A stretch of DNA of 64,000 bases. Source: Prevotella sp. GTDB lineage: Bacteria > Bacteroidota > Bacteroidia > Bacteroidales > Bacteroidaceae. Positions 17,679 through 26,021 of this stretch are shown in pieces. A model generated the notes under the pieces. That model did no database searches, was not told the origin of the DNA, and was given only the letters and a program-made list of their open reading frames with translations. Numbering within the stretch: position 1 is the first letter of the stretch; each line of letters begins with the position of its first letter. The stretch lies in NCBI GenBank assembly GCA_017428055.1, contig JAFRRN010000030.1, positions 18,506 through 82,505 of the forward strand. The letters run 5' to 3'. A program made the translations under genes and the position numbers.

Positions 17679-18203
17679 ATGGAAACAGGGAAAACAAAAG
17701 ACATCTTTCTGGCAGGAGGTTGTTTCTGGGGTACGGAACATTTCTTCAAGCAAATTGAGGGCGTAGTGGAAACGGAGGTCGGATTCGCCAACGGACATAC
17801 GGCGAGCCCAACGTACAAGGAGGTCTACACCGACACGACAGGCTATGCGGAGACGGTGCGTGTGAAGTACAACCCCGATGTGGTGAGCCTGCAATTCCTG
17901 TTGCAGATGTTCTTCAAAGCCATTGACCCCACAAGCCTCAATAAACAGGGACACGACGAGGGAACACGTTATCGCACAGGAATCTATTACACGACGACGG
18001 AAGATTTGCCCGTCATCGAGAAGGTGTACCAAGAAGAACAGAAAAACTACCGGGAGCCCTTGGTTGTGGAGAAACTGCCCCTATACAACTTCTATGCGGC
18101 AGAGGAATACCACCAAGACTACCTCGACAAGAATCCAACGGGCTACTGCCACCTACCCCAATCGCTCTTTGAGTTTGCCAAGAAGGCGAAAGAGAACGGA
18201 TAA
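17679..18203 (+). CDS. msrA: Peptide-methionine (S)-S-oxide reductase MsrA
   Basis: It repairs oxidised methionine (S-sulfoxide) in proteins using a catalytic Cys. The ATG at 17679 gives a 174-residue protein starting METGKTKDIFLAGGCFWG, the normal MsrA opening with catalytic Cys15 and the Phe-Trp pocket; an in-frame start at 17583 would add a non-homologous extension overlapping the kinase gene and is rejected. VGFANGHTASPTYKEVYT, GHDEGTRYRTGIYY and EEYHQDYL complete the family signature. There is no fused MsrB domain. A TATCTTTG box sits 7 nt upstream of the ATG, implying a leaderless transcript. The DUF4112 gene follows after 8 bp. Confidence 0.95.
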   Translation: METGKTKDIFLAGGCFWGTEHFFKQIEGVVETEVGFANGHTASPTYKEVYTDTTGYAETVRVKYNPDVVSLQFLLQMFFKAIDPTSLNKQGHDEGTRYRTGIYYTTTEDLPVIEKVYQEEQKNYREPLVVEKLPLYNFYAAEEYHQDYLDKNPTGYCHLPQSLFEFAKKAKENG

Positions 18204-18211
18204 CCATCACC

Positions 18212-18703
18212 ATGGACAAGAACGAGAAACGCGAACAGCGGCGGGAGCGGCTGATGAACAACAAGGCCTATCAGGCGATGGGCAACCTCACTCGCTACAT
18301 GGACCGCTACTACCTTGACGCGCTCATCGGGGTAGTTCCCGGCTGGGGCGATGCCATAGCGTTGCTCAGTGTCGTGCCATTCGTCTATTTCTCCTTGCGG
18401 GTCATCAAGAGCATTCCCCTGACCCTCGCTGTCATCAACAATGCCTTACGTGATGTGTTATTGGGGATGATACCGTTTTTCGTTGGCGACATCATCGACA
18501 TATTCCACCGTGCCAACACAAAGAACATGGCGATGATACAAGGGTTTGTGGATGGCGAGGAGACAGTCATCAAGGAGGTGAACCGTCGTGCGGCGCAATC
18601 AGCCGTCGTCCTCATCCTATTGCTATTGCTCATTGCCCTTATGGTTTGGCTGCTCATATCTTTCGGCAGTTACCTATATTCATCGGCGACCTCTCTCTTT
18701 TGA
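18212..18703 (+). CDS. DUF4112 membrane protein
   Basis: The 163-residue protein has a charged start (MDKNEKREQRRERL) and the DUF4112 signature: RYMDRYYLDALIGVVPGWGDAI, then a hydrophobic segment (about 48-66), LGMIPFFVGDIIDIFHRANTKN, and a long C-terminal transmembrane helix (about 128-152). The family's function is unknown. It begins 8 bp after msrA, so the two are probably co-transcribed. It is convergent with greA; a short TTTGAA/TTCAAA inverted repeat around 18699-18721 lies in the 13-bp junction and overlaps both gene ends. Confidence 0.85.
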   Translation: MDKNEKREQRRERLMNNKAYQAMGNLTRYMDRYYLDALIGVVPGWGDAIALLSVVPFVYFSLRVIKSIPLTLAVINNALRDVLLGMIPFFVGDIIDIFHRANTKNMAMIQGFVDGEETVIKEVNRRAAQSAVVLILLLLLIALMVWLLISFGSYLYSSATSLF

Positions 18704-18716
18704 AAGTTTTGCCCCT

Positions 18717-19184
18717 TCAAACTCTAATAATATGATCTATATGGAATCTCTGGATGCCAGCAGGGACACGCACTTCCACCACATCACCCTCTTTCTTGTT
18801 CAGTAAAGCCTGGGCGATAGGAGACTTGATGGAAATCTTGCCTTCACGAATGCTGGCTTCATGAGGACTGACTATCGTGTATGCCATGCGGGCATTGCTG
18901 GCAAGGTTGGTCATCTCCACCTTGCTCAACAAACCGATGCCATCGCCCTTGAGCTTTGACGTGTCAATGACCCTTACATGTTCCAACACCCTCTGCTTGA
19001 AACGAATCCTACCCAAGAGCCGTGACTGCTCGCGCTTGGCGGCATGATACTCGAAATTCTCACTGAGGTCGCCCTTGTCTCGCGCCTCGGCAATCGCTTC
19101 CCTTACCCTTGGCAACTCGACACTTTCCAACTGGCGGAGCTCCGCCACAAGTTTCTCATAACCTTCTTGAGACATGTATTCCAT
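18717..19184 (-). CDS. greA: Transcription elongation factor GreA
   Basis: It stimulates transcript cleavage in backtracked RNA polymerase. The start at 19184 (MEYMSQEGYEKLVAELRQLE) is the canonical GreA N-terminus; the frame is open farther upstream but without homology. The coiled-coil hairpin carries the acidic tip DKGDLSENFEYHAAKREQ, which delivers the catalytic Mg, and the C-terminal FKBP-like domain contains SPIAQALLNKKEGDVVEV. At 155 residues the length is normal. A TAATTTTG -7 box (19244-19251) and a 14-bp palindrome at the predicted start site (19225-19238) lie upstream. Confidence 0.95.
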   Translation of the reverse strand: MEYMSQEGYEKLVAELRQLESVELPRVREAIAEARDKGDLSENFEYHAAKREQSRLLGRIRFKQRVLEHVRVIDTSKLKGDGIGLLSKVEMTNLASNARMAYTIVSPHEASIREGKISIKSPIAQALLNKKEGDVVEVRVPAGIQRFHIDHIIRV

Positions 19185-19587
19185 ACGATACAATTCCTTT
19201 TTTCCGATGATTATAAACATACGATTGACAAATGTCAACCATGCAAAATTACTTTTTTTATTTCTAAATCATTCTCTTTTGACAAGAAAAATGAAACCAA
19301 TTGACGGAATTGGCTCGGCACACAACATCATATCCCTAATCCCTTATTTATGCCTTATCCGAAAAACAAACCACCAAAAAAGACGGTCTTGTCAAGTTTT
19401 ATATGTATCTTTGCCATGTCATTGCAGAACGGGCTTGTAATGTTACACGCCATGAGGGCAAGTGGAAAACCTAATAATGCCAAACCATAAACAACACCTT
19501 GTCGTCCAAATACAAATTAATGAATGTAAGCCAATGTGATGATTGATAAAGAAAACAATTAAACTGAGAGTAAGAAAGAGCGCCATT
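19185..19587. other. Divergent intergenic region between greA and the patatin gene
   Basis: It holds the greA promoter and palindrome (19225-19251, minus) and a TATCTTTG -7 box for the patatin gene at 19406-19413 (+). The stretch between the patatin -7 box and its start is a leader of about 170 nt with no evident ORF or strong hairpin. No gene is seen. Confidence 0.5.
19225..19251 (-). promoter_or_regulatory. greA -7 element with palindrome at the start site
   Basis: The minus strand reads TAATTTTG at 19251-19244. Immediately downstream, TTGACA-AA-TGTCAA (19225-19238) is a perfect 6+6 inverted repeat covering the expected transcription start, an operator-like position. Confidence 0.5.
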
Positions 19588-21840
19588 GTGAGAAAAGTAT
19601 TCATGACGATGATAGCCCTGTTGGTGTGCTTCGTACAGACAACAGCAGGACAGGAGGTTCGGGAAACCGACAACAAGGGAAAACAACAACGCAAGAAGAT
19701 AGCCTTGGTGTTGAGCGGAGGCGGTGCCAAGGGTACCGCTCATGTAGGAGTACTAAAGGTGCTGGAGCGGGTAGGTATGCCTATCGACATCATCACGGGT
19801 ACCAGCATGGGCAGCATCGTGGGCGGCATCTACGCCTGCGGGCATCGCGCCCACGAACTCGACTCCGTCTTCAAGATACAGAACTGGTCGTTTGTCCTCT
19901 CCGACCGTGAAGACCTGAGCCACCAAAGCCTCAGTGAACGCGAGAAACAGAATACGTACGTCATATCGAAAAGCCTCAACTTTGGAAAAGCATCCCCAAC
20001 GCCTGGCGGGGGATTCATCATGGGCAAGAACATCATCACGATGTTTGACGCACTCACCATGCCCTACCATGACTCCATTGACTTCAACACGCTGCCGATA
20101 CCGTTTGCCTGTGTTGCCACGGACGTGGTAGACAACTCAGAGCAAGTGTTCCATAGCGGCATACTCAGCAGGGCGATGCGTGCCAGCATGGCCATCCCCG
20201 GCGTGTTCGCACCTGTTAGGATAGGCGACAAGGTGCTGGTTGATGGCGGGTTGCTCAACAACTACCCTGCCGACGTTGCCCGTGCGATGGGTGCCGACTA
20301 TATCATCGGTGTCGATGTCTCATCAGAACTGAAAGCGGCACCAGAACTCAATTCCACGTCAAGCATCCTGCTACAGATCGTGGATCACAACTGCAAGGAT
20401 AAGTTCCAAGAGAACCAAGCCATCACAGACATCATGATACGTGTGAACACCAAGGGATATAGTTCTGCCAGTTTCACGACGGCAGCCATCGACACCCTGA
20501 TACGCCGAGGCGAGGAGGCTGCCATGGAGCATTGGGACGAACTTGTGGCTTTATGCAAGGAGATAGGAAATCCCCTCCCACCCGCCTCCAACCAGGGAAG
20601 AGCGACGCCGCCCCCCGTGACATCACGCTACAAGATTGGCGAACTGCGATTCCGAGGCATGAGCAAAAGCGACGAGACATATATCCGTACCAAGTTCCGG
20701 CTGCACGTTGGCGATAGCATCGACATGAATCGTGCAGACATCATTGCCACGGCCATCCGCCAAGACCTGTACTATAAGACGGCGACATTCCGCATCATCA
20801 ACAACGCTGACCACACCGCAGCTACCGTAATATTCATAGCGGGCCAGCAGAAAGGCAACCAAATAAACATTGGAGGACGGTTCGACAGCGAGGAGATGGT
20901 GGCCATTCAGGTAAACGCAGAGCTGCCCATACGTAGCAAGATACCCATGGACGTGGATTTGACTTTGCGCTTGGGCAAGCGACTGATGGCACGCGCCGAC
21001 TGGTCGTTGCATCCCATCAGTTTCTTCCGACCCACCATCTCATACGCATTCCGCATCAATGACATCGACCTCTACGACTATGGCGACAAGGCCTACAGCA
21101 TAACTTATAACCAGCACACCGCCAAGTTGACGCTCTTCAACTTCAACGCCCGCAATCTCAACTTCAGCATCGGCGCAAATTGGGAGTATTTCGACTACCA
21201 CTCCTTGCTCTTCGACCATCGCTCTGAACACATAGCCGATGCCCTTTTAAAAGACAAGGGATATGTGAGCTATGAGGCCAAGGCATGGTACAACAGTGAA
21301 AACGACTGGTACTTTCCAACGAGCGGCGCAAGACTCCATGCCAGGTTTGCATACTATACCGACAATTTCGTCCTTTTAGACGGGAAGGTCGGCATCCGCG
21401 ATTACAGCATGATAGGGCGTATGAACATCCCTATAGGCAGCAAACTCTCTTTACAACCCATGCTCTATGGCCGCGCTCTCTATTGCGATGACGTTCCTTT
21501 CGTGTTGAGCAACGTGATTGGGGGCGAGTGGTATGGCCACTATTTTGACGAGCAGATGCCTTTCGCGGGGGTGGGAAACGTGGAACTGGCATGGGACAAG
21601 ATGGTGGCAGCGCAAATGCAAGCCCAGTATAGGCTTACGAAAAACAATATCCTCCTGCTGCGTTTTGCCGCCGGGCAGGATGGCCAAACTTTCCACGAGC
21701 TACTTCATCACAGGACTATGCTTGGCGGATCGCTTTGCTACTATTATAATTCCATCTTCGGACCTCTCGGTGGTTCTTTGGGTTACAACAACCTCACCAA
21801 GAGATTATCCTATTACATTAACCTGGGTTTCGTGTTTTAA
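19588..21840 (+). CDS. Patatin-like phospholipase with POTRA-like segment and Omp85-type beta-barrel
   Basis: I chose the GTG at 19588 (VRKVFMTMIALLVCFVQTTAGQ, a good signal peptide); the frame is open to a TTG at 19543, and an ATG at 19603 is also possible. The patatin domain (about 35-330) has GGGAKGTAHVGVLKVLE, the nucleophile elbow GTSMGS (Ser73) and the partner Asp219 in VDGGLLNNYPADVARAMGA, so the Ser-Asp dyad is intact. A POTRA-like segment (about 345-425, YKIGELRFRGMSKSDETYI) follows, then a barrel of amphipathic strands ending in Phe (INLGFVF). This is the PlpD/type Vd-like layout of an outer-membrane-tethered lipase; in Bacteroidetes the patatin domain may stay surface-bound or periplasmic. 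Confidence 0.88.
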   Translation: MRKVFMTMIALLVCFVQTTAGQEVRETDNKGKQQRKKIALVLSGGGAKGTAHVGVLKVLERVGMPIDIITGTSMGSIVGGIYACGHRAHELDSVFKIQNWSFVLSDREDLSHQSLSEREKQNTYVISKSLNFGKASPTPGGGFIMGKNIITMFDALTMPYHDSIDFNTLPIPFACVATDVVDNSEQVFHSGILSRAMRASMAIPGVFAPVRIGDKVLVDGGLLNNYPADVARAMGADYIIGVDVSSELKAAPELNSTSSILLQIVDHNCKDKFQENQAITDIMIRVNTKGYSSASFTTAAIDTLIRRGEEAAMEHWDELVALCKEIGNPLPPASNQGRATPPPVTSRYKIGELRFRGMSKSDETYIRTKFRLHVGDSIDMNRADIIATAIRQDLYYKTATFRIINNADHTAATVIFIAGQQKGNQINIGGRFDSEEMVAIQVNAELPIRSKIPMDVDLTLRLGKRLMARADWSLHPISFFRPTISYAFRINDIDLYDYGDKAYSITYNQHTAKLTLFNFNARNLNFSIGANWEYFDYHSLLFDHRSEHIADALLKDKGYVSYEAKAWYNSENDWYFPTSGARLHARFAYYTDNFVLLDGKVGIRDYSMIGRMNIPIGSKLSLQPMLYGRALYCDDVPFVLSNVIGGEWYGHYFDEQMPFAGVGNVELAWDKMVAAQMQAQYRLTKNNILLLRFAAGQDGQTFHELLHHRTMLGGSLCYYYNSIFGPLGGSLGYNNLTKRLSYYINLGFVF

Positions 21841-21988
21841 TCCCCCATTTCATGAAGGAAGAAATAAACAAGGCTACCAAGATTTGGGAACAATGAATAC
21901 ACCATCGGGCTTCCTTGACTGTGAGATAGATTGGGAGGAGACCGTTACAGTTGTTTACAGCTATAAACATGAATAACAACAATACACA

Positions 21989-24580
21989 ATGAAGAAATTA
22001 TTGAAATATCTCTTAATGGCCGCATTGCTCTGCGCAAACACTTCCAAGGCCATGTCACAAACCACGGCAACCGTGCGTCTAAACGCACAAGGTAAACACC
22101 AGAAGATTACAGGCTTCGGCGGATTCGTTTGCTCGCCACAGTTCACTTATAACCACATGTCTACTACAGAGATAAAAAAGGTGTGGGGAGAGAGCAGCAC
22201 TGTGGGCTGCAACATCATGCGACTCTACATCCCCATCGGCAAGAACAGCTGGGGACAGTCGCTATCTACGGCAAAGGTCGCCAAGCAAATGGGACTCATC
22301 GTCTTCGCTTCTCCGTGGGGACAGCCCGCCGAGTGGAAGACCAACGGGACTAGCAATGCCAAGAATAGCGACGGCACAACGGGTAAGCTGAAACGCGAGA
22401 ATTGGGCCGACTACGCCAAGTACCTGGAAGACTACGTACAGTATCTACGGAATAACGGCGTGGAACTGGATGCCATCTCCATCCAGAACGAGCCAGACTG
22501 GCCCGCTGAATACGCTGGTTGCCTGTGGTCGGCTTCGGAAATCGCTGAGTTCGTAAAGACTTACGGACGCACCATCAGTTGCAAGATCATGGCTCCCGAG
22601 ACCCTCGCCGTCAACGACAGCTACGCCAACGCATTGAACCAGACCGATGTCATCGACTGCTTCGACATCTACGGCGGGCACCAGTACGGAGGCATACAGA
22701 CGGCATACAAGAACCTCGCCAAGAAAGGCAAGGAGATATGGATGACCGAATACCTCATCAACTGGAACGAGACAGAGGGCAATACACGCAACTTCGACTT
22801 CTCAAAGGACTTCTTCAACTTCTTCCGTGCCATCAACACATGTATGCTGGGAGACTTCAACGCTTGGATTCACTATGCCGCAAAACGCTACTACGCCATG
22901 ATGGGCGACGGACAGCGCGGTGCAGGAAGTAGCGGTGTCATCACCAAGCGCGGCTATGTCATGGCCCACTTCGCCAAGTTCGTTACTGGCATGACGCGCA
23001 TAGACGCATCGTTCAACGGCGCCTCGCTGGAAGGCTCGGCTTATCTCTCGCAAACGGGCGACACGGCTGTGGCCGTCGTTGCCAACACGGGCGATGAGGA
23101 CGTGCAACTGACTTGCGACCTACCGTTCTACACAACAGGCTACAGCGTGGTCTCCACAACTAAAACCAAGAATTTCTCCAACGTGGCGAATAATGGCTTT
23201 GAGGAGACATGCCGTCCTGTGGTTACTATCCCAGCACAAAGCGTCAGCACCGTTCTCACTATCCGCACACGCGACCGACAGCCGTCTGACATGACGGGAG
23301 TCGCCACACGCTTTGACCGCATCGACTACATGACTGCCACGAAGACCACCTTCGGCACAAATTACAAACTCTCAGGAAAGACCAAAACCTTCGACTCGTC
23401 CAACCCACTCATCTCCCCACGTACTAACGCAAGTTATGGATACGTGGCTCTCGATGAGCGCTACTCACAGTTAGTCATGCACGTCAAGAAAGTGACAACC
23501 ACCAACTCGCTCACGGCAGGAGCCACAACACTGACCTATGTGAACGACAAAAAACAAGTGTCAAAACATGAGTACGGACGTATGGATCTCAGTCGCGAGA
23601 GCGATTTCGACCTGGTATTCGACCTCTCACCTGCCACCCTCGCCGATGGGTGTGCTGGACTGATCTCGCTGACCTGCGACAATGCCGTCTCACATCTCAC
23701 CATCACCTTTGGCGATGTCTATTTGTCCAACGGCAGCAACTATGCAGCAAAGCTGGCTGGCACCTATGTAGACGACGACAGCTATGTGCTTGAATACACA
23801 TCGGATGCCGACTGCACCAGCCTCGACCTGACATCCTGCACCTCATGCCCCGCACAATTCCCTTGGCTGCAAGGCACCAACCGCGTAGTTTGGCTACCGG
23901 AAAACAGCATTGCTGACGATGCCAATCTCATATATAATGACAAGTGCCGCCGACTGGAACTCTTCACAGACGGCGGAAACTTCCGTCCAGAACGCAATTT
24001 CACCGCCGATGCCGCCTCGCTGACAACAACCATCGACGGCGCACGTATGCTGATGCTGCCATTTGCCGCAAGCATCCCCGAGGGAGTAAAGGCATATTCC
24101 ATCGACGATGATTTCAACCTACAGGAACTGACAGCCATTGCCGCCCATCAACCCATACTCGTCGTAACGGCGGGCGAAAGCGACAACCCACAGAAAGTGA
24201 CATTCACGGGCAGCGGTGACGTGACATTCAAAAGGAGTGCGCTTGACGACCAGTACAGGGGCTCTTACGTGAAGATGCCCCTATATGCTGGCGACTACAT
24301 ATTCGGGCAGGACAACGGACAATGGGGATGGAAACGGCTGGCAGCCGCATCCACACTGTCTTCTTTCGACGTATATGCCCAGGCAAAATCAACAGAGGCA
24401 TTTATTCCCATTGGCAGTTTCATTTCAGGTATTGCCGAGACCCTATCCAGCGAGACAGCTACAGCCCAGTATTACGACCTACAAGGCCGACGGGTCACCA
24501 GCCTTGTCGGGCTTCCCACGAAACAAATCATTATCATACGCACATCTGACGGGAAGATTGGGAAAATGGTAACAAGGTAA
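21989..24580 (+). CDS. Secreted GH30 glycosidase (glucuronoxylanase-like) with long C-terminal region
   Basis: The 863-residue protein has a signal peptide (MKKLLKYLLMAALLCANTSKAMSQ) and a GH30 TIM barrel plus side beta-structure (about 28-430). The motif KITGFGGF is near the start, the acid/base is Glu168 in SIQNEPDWPAEY, and the nucleophile is Glu254 in WMTEYLINW. The IQNEPDW context is closest to the GH30_8-like endo-xylanase group, but the arginine that recognises methylglucuronic acid cannot be assigned by eye. Residues about 430-800 form further beta domains, and the end (YYDLQGRRVTSL...) has the Prevotella-type C-terminal tail. A small nitroreductase gene follows. Confidence 0.85.
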   Translation: MKKLLKYLLMAALLCANTSKAMSQTTATVRLNAQGKHQKITGFGGFVCSPQFTYNHMSTTEIKKVWGESSTVGCNIMRLYIPIGKNSWGQSLSTAKVAKQMGLIVFASPWGQPAEWKTNGTSNAKNSDGTTGKLKRENWADYAKYLEDYVQYLRNNGVELDAISIQNEPDWPAEYAGCLWSASEIAEFVKTYGRTISCKIMAPETLAVNDSYANALNQTDVIDCFDIYGGHQYGGIQTAYKNLAKKGKEIWMTEYLINWNETEGNTRNFDFSKDFFNFFRAINTCMLGDFNAWIHYAAKRYYAMMGDGQRGAGSSGVITKRGYVMAHFAKFVTGMTRIDASFNGASLEGSAYLSQTGDTAVAVVANTGDEDVQLTCDLPFYTTGYSVVSTTKTKNFSNVANNGFEETCRPVVTIPAQSVSTVLTIRTRDRQPSDMTGVATRFDRIDYMTATKTTFGTNYKLSGKTKTFDSSNPLISPRTNASYGYVALDERYSQLVMHVKKVTTTNSLTAGATTLTYVNDKKQVSKHEYGRMDLSRESDFDLVFDLSPATLADGCAGLISLTCDNAVSHLTITFGDVYLSNGSNYAAKLAGTYVDDDSYVLEYTSDADCTSLDLTSCTSCPAQFPWLQGTNRVVWLPENSIADDANLIYNDKCRRLELFTDGGNFRPERNFTADAASLTTTIDGARMLMLPFAASIPEGVKAYSIDDDFNLQELTAIAAHQPILVVTAGESDNPQKVTFTGSGDVTFKRSALDDQYRGSYVKMPLYAGDYIFGQDNGQWGWKRLAAASTLSSFDVYAQAKSTEAFIPIGSFISGIAETLSSETATAQYYDLQGRRVTSLVGLPTKQIIIIRTSDGKIGKMVTR

Positions 24581-24654
24581 ACCATATACCTTTGCCAATC
24601 CTTCACTCATATTTAGGGTAGTTTATATGAATATTAAGTTTATCGCAATCATTT

Positions 24655-25272
24655 ATGAATAAGATGTTTTTATTTTACGCAACCATCGTGTTGCTGATGA
24701 TGTCAAGCTGCTCCGTCAATAACAAGCCGGCAAATGACGCACCGTCTTTCGACGAAGTACTGACCTCCAGGCGAAGTGTCCGTAGCTATGATGGCTCAAG
24801 GAAGATTTCCGAAAAGGAGGTGCGCGAACTCCTTACCGCTGTGCAAGAGGCTCCTTCTTGGGCCAATGAGCAACCCACAAAATACTATGTCGCCATCAGT
24901 GATGAGAAACTAACTGCGGTACAAGACATGGTGGGGGGCAACAAGGAGCGCATCAAAGACGCTCCAGTCTTGATTGTCTCTACTTACGAGAGAGGGAAGT
25001 CGGGATTTTTCCAAGGAAAACAGACCAACGAAGTTGGTGATGGCTGGGGTGCATACGATAATGGCCTGAGCAACTGTTATCTTATCTTGAAGGCAAGGGC
25101 CATGGGCTTCGACACCCTAATCATGGGTATGCGTGATGCCGACCCGCTTAGGGAACTGTTCGCCATCCCAGAGAATGAGACAATCATGGCTGTTATTTCG
25201 CTGGGGTATAGGGCATCGGAGCCAAATCGCCCAAGCCGAAGGCCATTAGATGACATTGTTAAGTTCTTCTGA
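24655..25272 (+). CDS. Nitroreductase-family lipoprotein
   Basis: The 205-residue protein opens with MNKMFLFYATIVLLMMSSCSVNNK, a lipoprotein signal with the lipobox Cys at residue 19, and continues as a nitroreductase-fold FMN oxidoreductase: FDEVLTSRRSVRSYDGSR (Arg pair for FMN phosphate), APSWANEQPTKYYVA, and the C-terminal GYRASEPNRPSRRPLDDIV. FMN enzymes of this family normally work in the cytoplasm, so an exported, lipid-anchored one is unusual and raises the question of how the cofactor is supplied. It lies 75 bp after GH30 and may be a separate unit. Confidence 0.8.
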   Translation: MNKMFLFYATIVLLMMSSCSVNNKPANDAPSFDEVLTSRRSVRSYDGSRKISEKEVRELLTAVQEAPSWANEQPTKYYVAISDEKLTAVQDMVGGNKERIKDAPVLIVSTYERGKSGFFQGKQTNEVGDGWGAYDNGLSNCYLILKARAMGFDTLIMGMRDADPLRELFAIPENETIMAVISLGYRASEPNRPSRRPLDDIVKFF

Positions 25273-25487
25273 CCCCAAAAGGAAATACGCCAAACATCTT
25301 TTTTTAATAGGGTGAGGGCAATGAAAGACCGTAACAAACACGATACGGTCGGCAATTGTATTGCCCGATAATCCTTTGGGCATCCCACCTCCGTCGGACG
25401 TTTCGTATGAAGCCAGGCGACGTGAAGTGGGTAATGGCTTACAACAAACCATACCATAGTCTCATGTAACAGGTATCTATGCCATCT

Positions 25488-25586
25488 GTTTACGTATGGT
25501 AAACAGTTTGTTTGCGTATGGTAAACAGTTTGTTTTCAATACGCAAACAAATTGTTTATGATAGCTCCGTCAAGGGTAAACAAATT
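25488..25586. repeat. Dispersed ~98-bp repeat, copy 2 (TATGGTAAACAGTTTGTTT family)
   Basis: GTTTACGTATGGTAAACAG and a second unit in tandem, then the inverted block AATACGCAAACAAATTG, GATAGC, and GGTAAACAAATT. Every block of copy 1 (1234-1331) is present in the same order and spacing, differing at about a fifth of positions. Confidence 0.85.
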
Positions 25587-25703
25587 CATCACCAAGCCTC
25601 AACAACGCCATTTCTCACAGTTCAAGGTCAGCAAATATCCTGTTTTTGTGTAGGTTAGCGTAAGAAGATTATATGATTCCGCCCCACAGATCGTAATGGG
25701 CTA

Positions 25704-25750
25704 CAAAAAAAGACACCCAACCTTACATTATTATGTGTGAGATTGGGTGT
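25704..25750 (-). terminator. Rho-independent terminator of tRNA-Ser
   Basis: On the minus strand, ACACCCAA (25750-25743) pairs with TTGGGTGT (25720-25713), followed by C and a T7 run (25711-25705). It lies about 35 nt past the tRNA 3' end. Confidence 0.85.
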
Positions 25751-25782
25751 AATGTACTTACTTGATAATTAAGCGTTTTTTG

Positions 25783-25867
25783 CGGAGAGAGAGGGATTCG
25801 AACCCCCGGTACCTCTCGGTACGACGGTTTTCAAGACCGTTGTAATCGACCACTCTACCATCTCTCC
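25783..25867 (-). tRNA. tRNA-Ser (anticodon TGA)
   Basis: On the minus strand the 5' acceptor GGAGAGA (25867-25861) pairs with TCTCTCC (25790-25784). The D arm, an anticodon arm with CTTGAAA (anticodon TGA at 25833-25831), a long variable arm TACCGAGAGGTA and the T arm GGGTTCGAATCCC are all present. The length is 85 nt, typical of a class II tRNA. CCA is not encoded (GCA follows). A terminator follows at 25704-25750. Confidence 0.97.
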
Positions 25868-26009
25868 TTAATGACATTAGCTGGTCATATTGCCGAAAAC
25901 GGTTGCAAAGTTACGTGTAAAAAACAGAAATGAAGAAAGAAGAATGAAGAAAATGGCAAGGATTAAGATTTATTAACAAGGCATTCATCAAATTCAATGA
26001 TAAAGGGAG

Positions 26010-26017
26010 TAATTTTG
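26010..26017 (+). promoter_or_regulatory. -7 element TAATTTTG directly before mutS2
   Basis: TAATTTTG ends at 26017 and the mutS2 ATG begins at 26022, so the message is probably leaderless. No clear TTTG -33 box was seen. Confidence 0.45.
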
Positions 26018-26021
26018 CATC

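Larger units (their letters stand above)
25273..25782. other. Intergenic region between the nitroreductase gene and tRNA-Ser
   Basis: No protein gene is supported. It contains copy 2 of the TATGGTAAACAGTTTGTTT repeat (25488-25586) and a minus-strand terminator for the tRNA (25704-25750). The stretch 25273-25480 shows a CTTTTTTT run at 25299-25306 after the nitroreductase stop but no strong hairpin, and nothing else I recognise. Confidence 0.55.
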
